Below, in pieces: positions 1 through 8,441 of a stretch of DNA of 64,000 bases. The stretch comes from Acidobacteriota bacterium. Lineage in GTDB: Bacteria; Acidobacteriota; Terriglobia; Bryobacterales; UBA6623. The notes beneath the pieces are model-generated. The model worked only from the letters and a program-made list of their open reading frames with translations, did no database searches and was not told the origin of the DNA. Positions within the stretch are counted from its first letter, which is position 1. Each line of letters begins with the position of its first letter. The stretch covers positions 1 to 64,000 of the forward strand of contig WGMB01000009.1 of assembly GCA_016125275.1 (NCBI GenBank), written 5' to 3'. A program made the position numbers and the translations under genes.

Positions 1-1743
1 CGTCAACGGAAAAGCCGTCGTGTTGTGGTCGAACACCGCCCCCAGCCACTGCGCCGTCGTGTGGCAGCTTTCGCACGTGGTTGGGAAGCCGCTCGCCTGG
101 TGGTCCGGGTTCGTCGTCGCGTTGAAGTCCGCCAGGTGGCAGCTCACGCAGCCCATGCCCAGCCCCTGGAACTTGCCATCCAAGTGGCACTGCGCGCAGG
201 TTGCGACCTGGTGGGCGCCCGTCAAGGGGAACTTGGTCACCGTATCGTGATTGAATTGCGCTCCCGCCCAGGTCTGCGTCGTGTGGCAGTCGGCGCATTG
301 CTGCTGAAATCCGGCCGCCGCATGATCCGGATTGACCGTGGATTGAAAATCCGCTAGGTGGCATCCACTGCAATCCTTTGGCGTGCCCGCGAACCGTCCA
401 TCCTGGTGGCAGCTCGCGCACTGGGTCTTGTCATGAGCTCCGGTCAGGGGAAAGGCCGTCGTCGAGTGGTCGAATGTAGCGCCCTGCCACTGCGTTGTGC
501 TGTGGCACAGCGTGCAGTCCTGCGGAAATCCGGCGACCGCGTGATTCGGGTTCGTCGCCGCCTCGAAATCATCCTGGTGGCAAGCCTGACACTGCTGCGC
601 CGTCCCGGTGAACTGGCCGTTGAGGTGGCACTGCGCGCAATCCACGGAAGCGTGCGCGCCCGTGAGCCGGAACCGCGCCAGGTCGTGATCGAACTTCGCT
701 CCCGCCCAAGTCGCCGTGGAGTGACAGTCTTGGCACTGGGCCGAAAAGTTCCCCTGCGGATGGTTCGGATTCTTCGTCTGCTCGAAATCCGTCATGTGGC
801 AGCCCGCACAATCCTGTGGGGTTCCCGCGAACCGGCCGCCGAAGTGGCACTGGGAGCAACGCGCCTGTTGGTGGCTGCCCGTCAGCGCAAACGAAGTCTC
901 GGTCGAGTGGTCAAAGCGCGCCCCCGTCCAAATCGACGTGGTATGGCAGGTTCCGCACTGGTGGGGAAAGCCCGCGGCCGCGTGGTCCGGGTCTTTGGCG
1001 GAGCTGAAATCCTGGGCGTGGCAGCCGAAGCAGTCCGCCGGAGTCCCGGCAAATCGGCCTCCGACGTGGCAACTCGCGCAGGTGAGGTTCGTGTGCGCGC
1101 CCACCAAGCTGAAACCCGTGAGGCCGGCGTGATCAAACCGTGCGTTGGCCCACTGGTCGAGACTGTGGCACTGCTCACACGTCAGGGGAACGTTGGCTTC
1201 GACGTGATTGAACGGGCGAGCGTCCACGTAGTCCTGTCGGTGGCAGCTCACGCACTCCGTGCTCAAACCGGTGAACACGCCCGTCGCCACTCCCTGGTGA
1301 CAGGACTCGCACTGGACGGTCGCGTGAGCGCCCATCAGCGGGAAACGGTTGCGGTGCTCGCTGATCTCGCGGATCGCCTGTCGCCAACCCCGCACCGAGT
1401 GGCAATCCTCGCAACGCGCTCCAAACTGGTTCCGGTGGATGTCCGCGTGGCAGTCGGCGCAAGTGACTCCAACGTTGGAGAAGACCAGACTCTTGTGGCA
1501 ATCCGTGCAACGAACGTTCTCGTGCAGCCCTCGAAGGGGGTAAGCCGTTTCGGAGTTGTGGTCGAACTCGGGAACCGCTCGCAAGGGGATCCAACTAGCG
1601 GTGGCGTGGCAGTTCTGACAGGGCAACGCCAGCGGTCCATGGGGACTCCGCGTGCCCGGTTGCGGCGATTGAGCGTTCGCGACGGCGACAAGGAGAAGGG
1701 CGCCGGCGAACCACCGAATCAGGGAAGGACAAGCTAACTGCAC
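1..1743 (-). CDS. giant multiheme c-type cytochrome (22 CXXCH in window), C-terminus beyond the window
   Basis: The minus frame is open from a GTG at 1743 to the window edge (581 codons, no stop). I count 22 in-frame heme-binding CXXCH motifs. Residues 1-25 form a signal peptide ending in ANA-Q, so the protein is exported and should carry covalent heme c in the periplasm or at the cell surface. From about residue 165 on, the heme motifs fall at a fixed spacing (16, 25 and 32-33 codons), making a 73-74-residue triheme unit repeated at least five times. The unit carries GRFAGTP, a CXXCH pair, W.GA.FDH and FxLTGAH; the conserved FDH and GAH histidines are likely distal heme ligands. The likely role is electron transfer or storage. 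The GTG start is chosen because it places the signal peptide correctly and matches the GTG-CAG-TT start of the neighbouring cytochrome gene. The heme count is seen directly; the partner enzymes are unknown. Confidence 0.9.
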   Translation of the reverse strand, partial: MQLACPSLIRWFAGALLLVAVANAQSPQPGTRSPHGPLALPCQNCHATASWIPLRAVPEFDHNSETAYPLRGLHENVRCTDCHKSLVFSNVGVTCADCHADIHRNQFGARCEDCHSVRGWRQAIREISEHRNRFPLMGAHATVQCESCHQGVATGVFTGLSTECVSCHRQDYVDARPFNHVEANVPLTCEQCHSLDQWANARFDHAGLTGFSLVGAHTNLTCASCHVGGRFAGTPADCFGCHAQDFSSAKDPDHAAAGFPHQCGTCHTTSIWTGARFDHSTETSFALTGSHQQARCSQCHFGGRFAGTPQDCAGCHMTDFEQTKNPNHPQGNFSAQCQDCHSTATWAGAKFDHDLARFRLTGAHASVDCAQCHLNGQFTGTAQQCQACHQDDFEAATNPNHAVAGFPQDCTLCHSTTQWQGATFDHSTTAFPLTGAHDKTQCASCHQDGRFAGTPKDCSGCHLADFQSTVNPDHAAAGFQQQCADCHTTQTWAGAQFNHDTVTKFPLTGAHQVATCAQCHLDGKFQGLGMGCVSCHLADFNATTNPDHQASGFPTTCESCHTTAQWLGAVFDHNTTAFPLT

Positions 1744-2034
1744 GCTTTCGTCGTTCGAGGCCGATTCGGCGGTTTAGGGATTGAGCCGGGCGTACAAGCG
1801 TTTGCACGGTGAGGACCATTCCTAGTGCAACAAAGAAAACACCCCCGGGCGCCCGCAACTTCCGTACTGGGGAGCGTAATGGCCGCTTGTCGTCCTAAGC
1901 TCTAGGCCCATGCGCGGACTCGCCGGACGGAGATGCCCGAAGGCATCTCAGGCGATCGCCGTACGCCTCCTTTTTTCCATTTCTTCTTGCGTGTAAAATT
2001 GACAAACACCGTAAAAAGGAACCATGTAAATTCT
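1744..2034. other. intergenic spacer between the two cytochrome genes
   Basis: This 291 bp gap holds no credible gene on either strand. The part next to the upstream cytochrome stop (about 1965-2034) is clearly AT-richer than its surroundings. It also contains the UUCG hairpin at 1930-1949. The spacer suggests that the two cytochromes are separately transcribed or that read-through is attenuated. Confidence 0.5.
1930..1949 (-). terminator. UUCG-capped hairpin after the 23-heme cytochrome gene
   Basis: A perfect 8-bp stem (GAGATGCC/GGCATCTC) closes a 4-nt loop which reads C(UUCG)G on the minus strand, the extra-stable tetraloop common in terminators. It lies about 85 nt past the minus-strand stop at 2035. 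No U-tract follows, so it could be an RNA-stability or attenuation element instead. Confidence 0.45.
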
Positions 2035-3936
2035 TCATGGCAGCTCCTGATGGCATGCTTCACAGCGCCGAGGGGTTCCCCTGTAGAGGGTCGCTTCCAT
2101 TGCGTCCAACGTTTGCTTTTTGGAATGACACAAGCGGCACGGAACATTCTGGTGTGCACCGTCGAGCGGAAATGCCGAATAGAGTCGATGGTCGAACTGA
2201 GTGGGGTGCCAATCCTTGTTCGTGTGGCACATCGAGCAAGCCTGTCGGGGTTCGCGCAGATCAAACTGCCCGGCATGAACATCCTCGTGGCAGCCGGCGC
2301 ACTGCTGCGGGGCGTCTTTGAAGACGACGCCGTGGACGCTCGGCGAGCCGTCTTGGGAGCGGTGGCAATCGCGGCAAAGCACCGCCCGATGGGCGTCCTC
2401 CAAAGGAAAAGCCGTACGGCTATGGTCGAATTGCCGGGGAGACGCCCATGTCGAGACATCGTGACATAATCCACATTTTTCAGTGGGGCTTTTCGCCCAC
2501 TTATCCGTGAATTGACCTGCGTGAGGATCTTCGTGACAGACCGGGCAATCCAACTCATCCGCCCGAAACGACAGCCTAGCGGGCGAGCCGTCGGATGCGT
2601 CCCTTTGATGGCAGGCGATGCAGGCCACGGCCAAATGCACGCCGGTGAGCTCAAAGCGCGATTGGCGATGTTTGCTCAGCGGGAACGTGGACGGGCGAAA
2701 ACCTTGCACAGTATGACACGTATCACACTGATTCAAATGAGGTTCTCCCGCGAAGTCTCCGTTGTGGGCGTCCTCGTGACAGTCCCTGCAATCGCTTGCA
2801 GAAATCTTGTACACCGTGCCACGCCCTAGGGGCTCATGGCAGGAATCGCAGTCGACGGCGGCGTGCTTGCCGTCCAGCGGGTAGGCGGTCTGCTGATGCA
2901 TCTCGCGTGTGAAGGTTGTCGGCTTGAAGGCGTCGACGGTGTGGCAAATGCCGCACTCCCCGCCGTCGGCGCGGCCAGCGAACTGCTCGCCGTGGGGATT
3001 GTCGCCCTGGTGGCAGTCCAGGCACTGCGTGTGGGGCACGGGGTCCTTGAATCGCGCGCCCGCATGACATTCGGCGCAACTCAGGCCCACGTGCTTGCCC
3101 AACAAAGGAAAGTCCGTACGCCCGTGATCGAAGTTCTGGGAGAGGCTTTTGGGCAGCCAGTTCGAGGTCGAATGGCATCGTTCACACGCAGCCTGGAACG
3201 CCCCGGCGTGAGGGTCCTGGTGACAGTTGCGGCAGGATGTCGACGAGAAGCTGTTCAGCGGAACGAAGCCGTCGATCTCTTTGTGGCAACCCTGGCACTC
3301 CATGGCCGCATGGCGGCCGGTCAGGGGAAAGGCCGTCTGCTGGTGATCGAACTTGGAGATATCGTCGAAGCCCTCGGTGACGTGACAGCGCCGGCAATCC
3401 GAACCGACCTGACCGCGGTGCGGATCGGCATGGCAGATCGCACAGTCCGTCGGCAGCCCCAGAAAGGAGCGGTCCGGGTCCTGCACCTTGGTCTCCCGCA
3501 GCGCATCGAGGTCGACGTAGTCGAGAGAGTGGCACGTCCGGCACTGCACCGCGCCATGCTTGCCGGTGAGCTCGAAGCCGGTTTCCGCGTGGTCGAACGC
3601 CGCCTCGCCCTTGGGCCAGTGCACGAGCTGGAAATCGCGACCCACGTGCTCGCGATGGCAGGCTGCGCAATCGCGCTCCTGCTCCGCCGGCTTGACCACT
3701 CGGCCGTGGTAACCCTGGCCGGCGGCCAGCCGCGAGCCGATCTCCTCGTGGCACTTAGTGCAGACGAAGACCGGCTGCCCCGCCCCGAAGACGTGACAAG
3801 AGTTGCAGCGCAGGGGGCTGTCGAGGTCCCGGTGCGCGTTCGACAGCGGTCCGGGGGAGAGTTGAGCGCGCGCCGACCCCACCGCTCCCACGAGCGCCAA
3901 CCCAACCAGCACGATAGACGGTGAAACGAACTGCAC
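2035..3936 (-). CDS. 23-heme c-type cytochrome with triheme repeats
   Basis: This 633-residue exported protein contains 23 CXXCH motifs, about one heme per 27 residues. The open frame reaches an ATG at 3993, but a GTG at 3936 gives a standard signal peptide (MQFVSPSIVLVG... ending SARA-Q) and mirrors the start of the next cytochrome gene. After three N-terminal hemes the chain runs through about six triheme units. In each, CXXCH is followed by DPHAGQF-like segments, a W/F-rich linker, FDH..T.FPL.G.H, and the next CXXCH. The last two hemes sit at the C-terminus (CRLCH, CEACH). It belongs to the large multiheme cytochrome c / doubled-CXXCH type. The role is presumably long-range electron transfer in the periplasm or to the surface, and the donor and acceptor are not encoded nearby. 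It lies 291 bp upstream of the second cytochrome gene and divergently from the CHAT gene. Confidence 0.9.
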   Translation of the reverse strand: MQFVSPSIVLVGLALVGAVGSARAQLSPGPLSNAHRDLDSPLRCNSCHVFGAGQPVFVCTKCHEEIGSRLAAGQGYHGRVVKPAEQERDCAACHREHVGRDFQLVHWPKGEAAFDHAETGFELTGKHGAVQCRTCHSLDYVDLDALRETKVQDPDRSFLGLPTDCAICHADPHRGQVGSDCRRCHVTEGFDDISKFDHQQTAFPLTGRHAAMECQGCHKEIDGFVPLNSFSSTSCRNCHQDPHAGAFQAACERCHSTSNWLPKSLSQNFDHGRTDFPLLGKHVGLSCAECHAGARFKDPVPHTQCLDCHQGDNPHGEQFAGRADGGECGICHTVDAFKPTTFTREMHQQTAYPLDGKHAAVDCDSCHEPLGRGTVYKISASDCRDCHEDAHNGDFAGEPHLNQCDTCHTVQGFRPSTFPLSKHRQSRFELTGVHLAVACIACHQRDASDGSPARLSFRADELDCPVCHEDPHAGQFTDKWAKSPTEKCGLCHDVSTWASPRQFDHSRTAFPLEDAHRAVLCRDCHRSQDGSPSVHGVVFKDAPQQCAGCHEDVHAGQFDLREPRQACSMCHTNKDWHPTQFDHRLYSAFPLDGAHQNVPCRLCHSKKQTLDAMEATLYRGTPRRCEACHQELP

Positions 3937-4102
3937 TGCAGGCTGACGGCGCTCGAGGTCCGGGCATCGCAGAGCTAGCAATTGGGGCGCCACGTCAGGC
4001 GAGCTGATTCTCGCCCACTATGGTCAAGTCGGCCCACTTGTGCTCGCCCAAGATTCGGAATCGAGCTATTCTGTTCCCGGCTCGTTTCCGAACCATGTCA
4101 AG

Positions 4103-5809
4103 GTGTTGAAGATTTGTCATCTTGCGCGGAGAGTCAGAGGGTCGGGTCCCTGTCGCTCGGCAGCGCTCTTACTCCTTGCGGCCTCGATGATGGCTCCGCG
4201 CGCGACGTACGGGCAAGAACGCGACGCAGTCCAGGTAGAAATTGAACGCCGCCTCATGGAGGTGGAATCCGCGCGGGAGACCGAAGACACGATCGGCCTG
4301 CTCTCCGCCCGGATTGCCCTGGCTCAGGCCTACGGGGCGCTCTCGCTGCTCTCAACGCAGGCCAACGAGCCCGAGCGCGCTCTCGCCGAGGCTCGCCGAT
4401 CTCTGTTCTACGCGCAGCAAGCGCAGGCCCCGGAAGCGCTCTTTCGCTCCCAGTGGAGGATGGCAAAGCTGCAGGCCGCCATCTCCGAAGCAGACCCCCG
4501 CCCGATGTTCCGCTCGGCGGCGGCATCGCTCGGGCTCGCCCGTTCGGCTGCGATCTCCCGCCCCAACAAGGACCCGCTTGCCGAGCCTGAATCGAAGGGA
4601 TTCTATCTGGACTACCTGAACGCTCTCATCGAAGCGGCGCGCGCGAGCTCGGGCGAGGAGGAAGTACGGCGGGCCGAGCTTCGAGCCGTGATCGAATCAT
4701 TTCGGGACTCCGAGCTGACACAGTACTTCGGCGGGATCTGTCGACGAGGGACAAGCTTCGTGTGCTGGCGCGATCTACAGCCCAACGAAGCGTTGGTCTA
4801 CCCCGTGGTCTTCGAAGATCGGATCGAGGCGCTCATCGCAACCGCCGGAGGGCGACTGCAACTCGGGCCCTCTGTCGAGATCCCCCGACCGAAGCTGATC
4901 GAGCGGGTGGACGGCCTGCGCTACTTCTTGGAAAAGAGCACGACCAACCAGTACCGGCCGCTAGCCGCCGAGCTCTACGGACTGCTCATCGCGCCTTGGG
5001 TCGGCCTGCTGCCCGCTTCCGTCGATACTTTGATCTTCGTGCCGGACGACGCGCTGCGCCCCATCCCCATGGCGGCGTTGTTGGCGCCCGACGGCAAGTT
5101 CCTGATCGAGCGGTACGCCGTCGCGATGACGCCGCGCCTGGACGCCACACAAGCGGGCGGCGGCGCAGCCGATCCGCGCGTGCTGGCCATCGGACTGACC
5201 CACCCGGCGGAGTTGCCGCCGTTGCCCTTTGTGGAGCTGGAGCTCGATGCCATCCGCAGCTTCGTCGGCCGCAGGACGATGATTCGCTCCGATGCGAGCG
5301 CGCCGGGGCACCGCCGGTTCCATACGCTGGACGGCGCAACCAAACACCAGCCGTTCTCGGTGCTGCATCTGGCCACGCACGCCGCCTTCGGCGCCGACGC
5401 CCGGACGGAGGTCTTTCTCGATACAGGCGGAAAAGCGCTGACGGTCGACGAATTCGGTCAGGTCCTCGAAGCGGTCTCACAACGCGGAGACCCAATCGAA
5501 TTGCTGGTGCTCAGCGCTTGCGAAACGGCCCGCGGGCCGCTGGACGAACGCTCCGCCCTGGCGGCTCTGGGGCTCGCCGGCGTAGCCGTTCGATCGGGAG
5601 CCAAGAGCGCTCTGGCAACGATGTGGAGCCTCGACGACCGGGCTGCAATGGTCTTCGTTGGGAGCTTCTACCGGGCCTGGCGGTCGGCCGACCGGCCGAG
5701 CAAGGCCCAGGCGGTGCGGCAGGCGCGCCGGGCGCTGATCGAGCACGGCGACGACTACTCCCATCCTTCCTACTGGGCGCCGTTCCTCCTCATCGGCAAC
5801 TGGAGATAG
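4103..5809 (+). CDS. secreted CHAT-domain (caspase-like) protein
   Basis: CHAT domains are caspase/separase-fold peptidases. The expected catalytic dyad is present: His426 in LHLATHAAF and Cys473 in VLSACETA (numbering from the GTG at 4103). The end of the protein, HPSYWAPFLLIGNW, is the usual CHAT terminus. Residues about 40-180 are helical and TPR-like (ALAEARRSLFYAQQA). The frame extends to a GTG at 4040, but starting at 4103 puts a hydrophobic segment (AALLLLAASMM, then ATYGQ) at residues 20-38 as a normal signal peptide, so the protein is probably exported; the start remains uncertain. The stop is 5 bp before the CHASE2-TIR gene, so the two are almost certainly co-transcribed. The dyad suggests an active protease; no substrate can be named. 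CHAT, CHASE2, DUF928 and two-partner secretion genes recur together in cyanobacteria. Confidence 0.88.
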   Translation: MLKICHLARRVRGSGPCRSAALLLLAASMMAPRATYGQERDAVQVEIERRLMEVESARETEDTIGLLSARIALAQAYGALSLLSTQANEPERALAEARRSLFYAQQAQAPEALFRSQWRMAKLQAAISEADPRPMFRSAAASLGLARSAAISRPNKDPLAEPESKGFYLDYLNALIEAARASSGEEEVRRAELRAVIESFRDSELTQYFGGICRRGTSFVCWRDLQPNEALVYPVVFEDRIEALIATAGGRLQLGPSVEIPRPKLIERVDGLRYFLEKSTTNQYRPLAAELYGLLIAPWVGLLPASVDTLIFVPDDALRPIPMAALLAPDGKFLIERYAVAMTPRLDATQAGGGAADPRVLAIGLTHPAELPPLPFVELELDAIRSFVGRRTMIRSDASAPGHRRFHTLDGATKHQPFSVLHLATHAAFGADARTEVFLDTGGKALTVDEFGQVLEAVSQRGDPIELLVLSACETARGPLDERSALAALGLAGVAVRSGAKSALATMWSLDDRAAMVFVGSFYRAWRSADRPSKAQAVRQARRALIEHGDDYSHPSYWAPFLLIGNWR

Positions 5810-5814
5810 AGGAA

Positions 5815-7662
5815 ATGGCGGAAGGGCGCAGCCTCCGAGACTTCGTGTCCAGCCGCTGGACGGAGCTTCAGCGCGGAGTCCTGGGTTACTCGACCTACGA
5901 TCGCCGTCGCTTTTCAAAGTACGCTCGCCGCACGATCGGCAATGTCGCCTTGGTCTCCGCGATCGCCTGGGGGACGGCGGCGGCGCTGCACTACTTTTCG
6001 GTCCTCGAGCCCTTCGAGTTGCTGACCTTCGACACCCTGGTGGAGTGGCGGAACCGGACGGAGCCTCCTCGGGCGTCCGACGTGGCCATCGTCACAGTCG
6101 GCGACGAGGACATGCGGGCGCTCGGCCACGAAACCGACGGGGAGGTCACGGACGACCAACTCGCCTGCGGCCTGCTCACCATTGCCGAACAGTCGCCGAA
6201 CGCGATCGGCGTGGACGTCCTGCGCGGGCCCGAGGTGTCAGAGCTCCTGGGCCGGATCATCACCGCCGAAGCCCTTCCGATCACCGTGGGCCGCCAATGC
6301 ACGCCGCTCGCCAGCGGTTCCATCCCGCCCAGGAAGAGAGGGCCTGTCGGGTTGTCGGACAACCGGCTGGGCTGCGCGGACTTCCCCTTGGATCAGGACG
6401 GTCGCGTGCGTCGGGCCCTACTGGTTTCTCCGGACGAGCAACTCCACAACCAGACCTCTTTCGACCTCATGTTGGCCAAGCGCCATTTGCCCGAGACGCA
6501 GTATGTGGAACCGGTGAGCCGGGACGAGCCTCTGATCCTGGGATCGGCCATCCCGAATCTGCCCGACGCCGGGGGTTTCCAGATCTTCATCGACTACTTG
6601 CCGGTGGCAATTCCCACGATCCCCTTTCGGTGCCTGGCCTCCGGCGCTCCCACGTCCTGCGAGGGCTCGCCGGACCCAAGCTGCCCGGGGCCCGCGGCGC
6701 TCCGGAGAGCTCTGGAGGACAAGGTCGTCCTGATCGGCTATACAGGCTGGGACAAAGAGGATCACTTTCGCGCCATCATCCCACCCGGGCTGGAGGACTG
6801 CCGGTTGACGGCCTTCAACCAGATGCCGGGCGTGTATCTTCATGCGCATGTGGTCGCACAGCTCCTGCGCCTGGGCCAGGGGGGCTCGCGCCCCATCATG
6901 GCGACGGACAGCCTGGGGCGTTGGACCTGGGTCGCGTTGTGGGTTCTGCTGGGTGCCGTTCCGGCGTCGCTCATCTCGAAGCAATCAACCGGGGTCGGCC
7001 TCCAGATTGTGATCCTGCTTTCGCTGATCGGCGCGGTTTGGTACGCCTTCGTGTCGGCGTCCCTGCTGTTGCCGTTCTCGCCGGCGCTGGTCGGATGGCT
7101 GACGGCGGCGGTTCTGGGCCATGCACGCTACGAGCGGCTGCCGGCGCCGGGAGAGCTCAAACTCTTCCTGTCGTACTCCCGGGACGACCGAGAGTTGGCG
7201 TCTCAGATCGAGCAGCACCTGGCGCGCTACTTTCGCGTCTGGAAGGACGAATCGAGCCTGCGCATCGGGACGAAGTGGCAGAAGGAGCTCGTCAAAGCCA
7301 TCAGCGAGTCGGACGTGTTTCTGGCGATTGTGACTCGCTCCTACGTCCGCAAGTGCCAGGAGGACGGCCCCATCCGTTTCGAGCTGCAAACTGCGTCCGC
7401 TGATACCGATGATCGACCGATCATCCCCGTCCGGGCGGAAAGAGTCTCCCTGCCCGCCTCGTTGGAAAAGCTTCAATGGGCGGACTTGACGGAGCCAGAG
7501 GATTCGTCGAAGCGCGCGGGCGCCGCCGACGGCCGGAGCTTCGACTTGGCGGACGTGAGTGCGGAGGAGTTCAAACACGATTCGCCGCGGTTGGCCAGAT
7601 TCCGGCGGGAGCTCTGGGAGATCCAGGAACGGAAAAGGAGACTGGAGGACGTCCAGCCATGA
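5815..7662 (+). CDS. CHASE2 sensor membrane protein with C-terminal TIR domain
   Basis: This 615-residue protein has one membrane helix (about 41-62), an extracytoplasmic CHASE2 domain (about 65-350, with FELLTFDTLVEWR, AIVTVGDEDM and KVVLIGYTG), three closely spaced helices (about 369-387, 392-413, 415-436) and a cytoplasmic TIR domain (about 447-575). The TIR part has LFLSYSRDD, VWKDESSLRIGTKW and a Glu at 523 in the place where TIR NADases carry the catalytic Glu. CHASE2 is usually joined to kinases or cyclases; here the output module is TIR. It may therefore turn an envelope signal into NAD cleavage or into TIR-mediated assembly, which is inference. The ATG at 5815 follows GAGATAGAGGA. 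The frame stays open far upstream, but that part is an out-of-frame shadow of the CHAT gene. The stop overlaps the DUF928 start by 4 bp. Confidence 0.88.
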   Translation: MAEGRSLRDFVSSRWTELQRGVLGYSTYDRRRFSKYARRTIGNVALVSAIAWGTAAALHYFSVLEPFELLTFDTLVEWRNRTEPPRASDVAIVTVGDEDMRALGHETDGEVTDDQLACGLLTIAEQSPNAIGVDVLRGPEVSELLGRIITAEALPITVGRQCTPLASGSIPPRKRGPVGLSDNRLGCADFPLDQDGRVRRALLVSPDEQLHNQTSFDLMLAKRHLPETQYVEPVSRDEPLILGSAIPNLPDAGGFQIFIDYLPVAIPTIPFRCLASGAPTSCEGSPDPSCPGPAALRRALEDKVVLIGYTGWDKEDHFRAIIPPGLEDCRLTAFNQMPGVYLHAHVVAQLLRLGQGGSRPIMATDSLGRWTWVALWVLLGAVPASLISKQSTGVGLQIVILLSLIGAVWYAFVSASLLLPFSPALVGWLTAAVLGHARYERLPAPGELKLFLSYSRDDRELASQIEQHLARYFRVWKDESSLRIGTKWQKELVKAISESDVFLAIVTRSYVRKCQEDGPIRFELQTASADTDDRPIIPVRAERVSLPASLEKLQWADLTEPEDSSKRAGAADGRSFDLADVSAEEFKHDSPRLARFRRELWEIQERKRRLEDVQP

Positions 7663-8441
7663 ACAGGCGGGTCGCGTTCGGGCTGCAGACCGTCGCCGTG
7701 GCGATTGTCCTGGCGCTGTCGGCGGCGGGAGCCGACAAGGACGAGCCGCCGGCCCGGAAACCAGACATGACGGACCTCATGGAGAGGCTCAACGCGATCA
7801 AAGAGCAATACAAACAGAAGGCGTCCCGACCCAAGGAACCGGAGCAGCGTGGGGGCGACGTTTCTCTGCTGGGAAAGGTCCACCGCGAAACCAGGCCGGG
7901 GATCCGGCGCGGCGGACCGGTCGGCCTCTCGCACGTGGCTCTGGCCCCCACGGAAGAAGCGAAGGCCGTCACCGGCGTGAGCCGCCCGACGCTCTACTGG
8001 TACGTCCTCTCTCCGCTTCACCTTCCGGTGAGCTTGACGATTTCCGAACAGGGACGCTCCGAGCCGGTCGTCGACCATGAATTGCCCATTCCATCGAACC
8101 CGGGGTTTCAACAGATCGACTTGGCCCGCTATGGCGTCCGGCTCTCGCCCGGCGTCGAGTATCGCTGGTACGTATCGGTGATGCCGGACAAGAAGTCGCG
8201 CTCCAAGGACATCGTCGCCGGCGCAACGATCCGATTCGTGGACGGCGCCGCGAAGGAGGCTTGGTATGACGAGCTGCATCGGGCCTACCGGCAATACCAA
8301 GCCGATCCCGCCGACGAGGCGGCGAGCCGTGCGCTGGCCCAGCTTCTGATGGAGGCTGGCTGGCCGTTCGCCCAAGCCGAGACGACGTACCGGGCAGAGG
8401 CCGGCGGGGCGGCGGACCGCCCCTCACAGGCGACCCAATGA
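7659..8441 (+). CDS. DUF928 domain secreted protein
   Basis: This 260-residue protein starts with a signal peptide (MNRRVAFGLQTVAVAIVLALS). It has the DUF928 pattern: PTLYWYVLSP, a beta-rich middle, RLSPGVEYRWYVSV, and a helical tail with WYDELHRAY and LAQLLMEAGW. Function is unknown, but DUF928 genes typically sit beside CHAT, CHASE2 and two-partner secretion genes in cyanobacteria, as here. The ATG overlaps the end of the CHASE2-TIR gene (ATGA), implying translational coupling. Its last 18 bp overlap the 3' end of the convergent TpsB gene. A role as periplasmic accessory to the exported CHAT protein or to secretion is inference from context. Confidence 0.82.
   Translation: MNRRVAFGLQTVAVAIVLALSAAGADKDEPPARKPDMTDLMERLNAIKEQYKQKASRPKEPEQRGGDVSLLGKVHRETRPGIRRGGPVGLSHVALAPTEEAKAVTGVSRPTLYWYVLSPLHLPVSLTISEQGRSEPVVDHELPIPSNPGFQQIDLARYGVRLSPGVEYRWYVSVMPDKKSRSKDIVAGATIRFVDGAAKEAWYDELHRAYRQYQADPADEAASRALAQLLMEAGWPFAQAETTYRAEAGGAADRPSQATQ

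Noticed and set aside
1999-2004. TTGACA -35-like box on the plus strand
   Set aside because: No -10 at a usable distance and no gene downstream on that strand.
358-3924. Long plus-strand ORFs over both cytochrome genes (for example 358-1737 and 2836-3924)
   Set aside because: They are antisense shadows: repeated CXXCH codons read backwards lack stops, and the proteins have no recognisable domain.
4762-5814. Upstream in-frame extension of the CHASE2-TIR protein by about 350 residues
   Set aside because: It is an out-of-frame reading of the CHAT gene; ATG 5815 has a good ribosome-binding site and leads directly into the N-terminal region before the first membrane helix.
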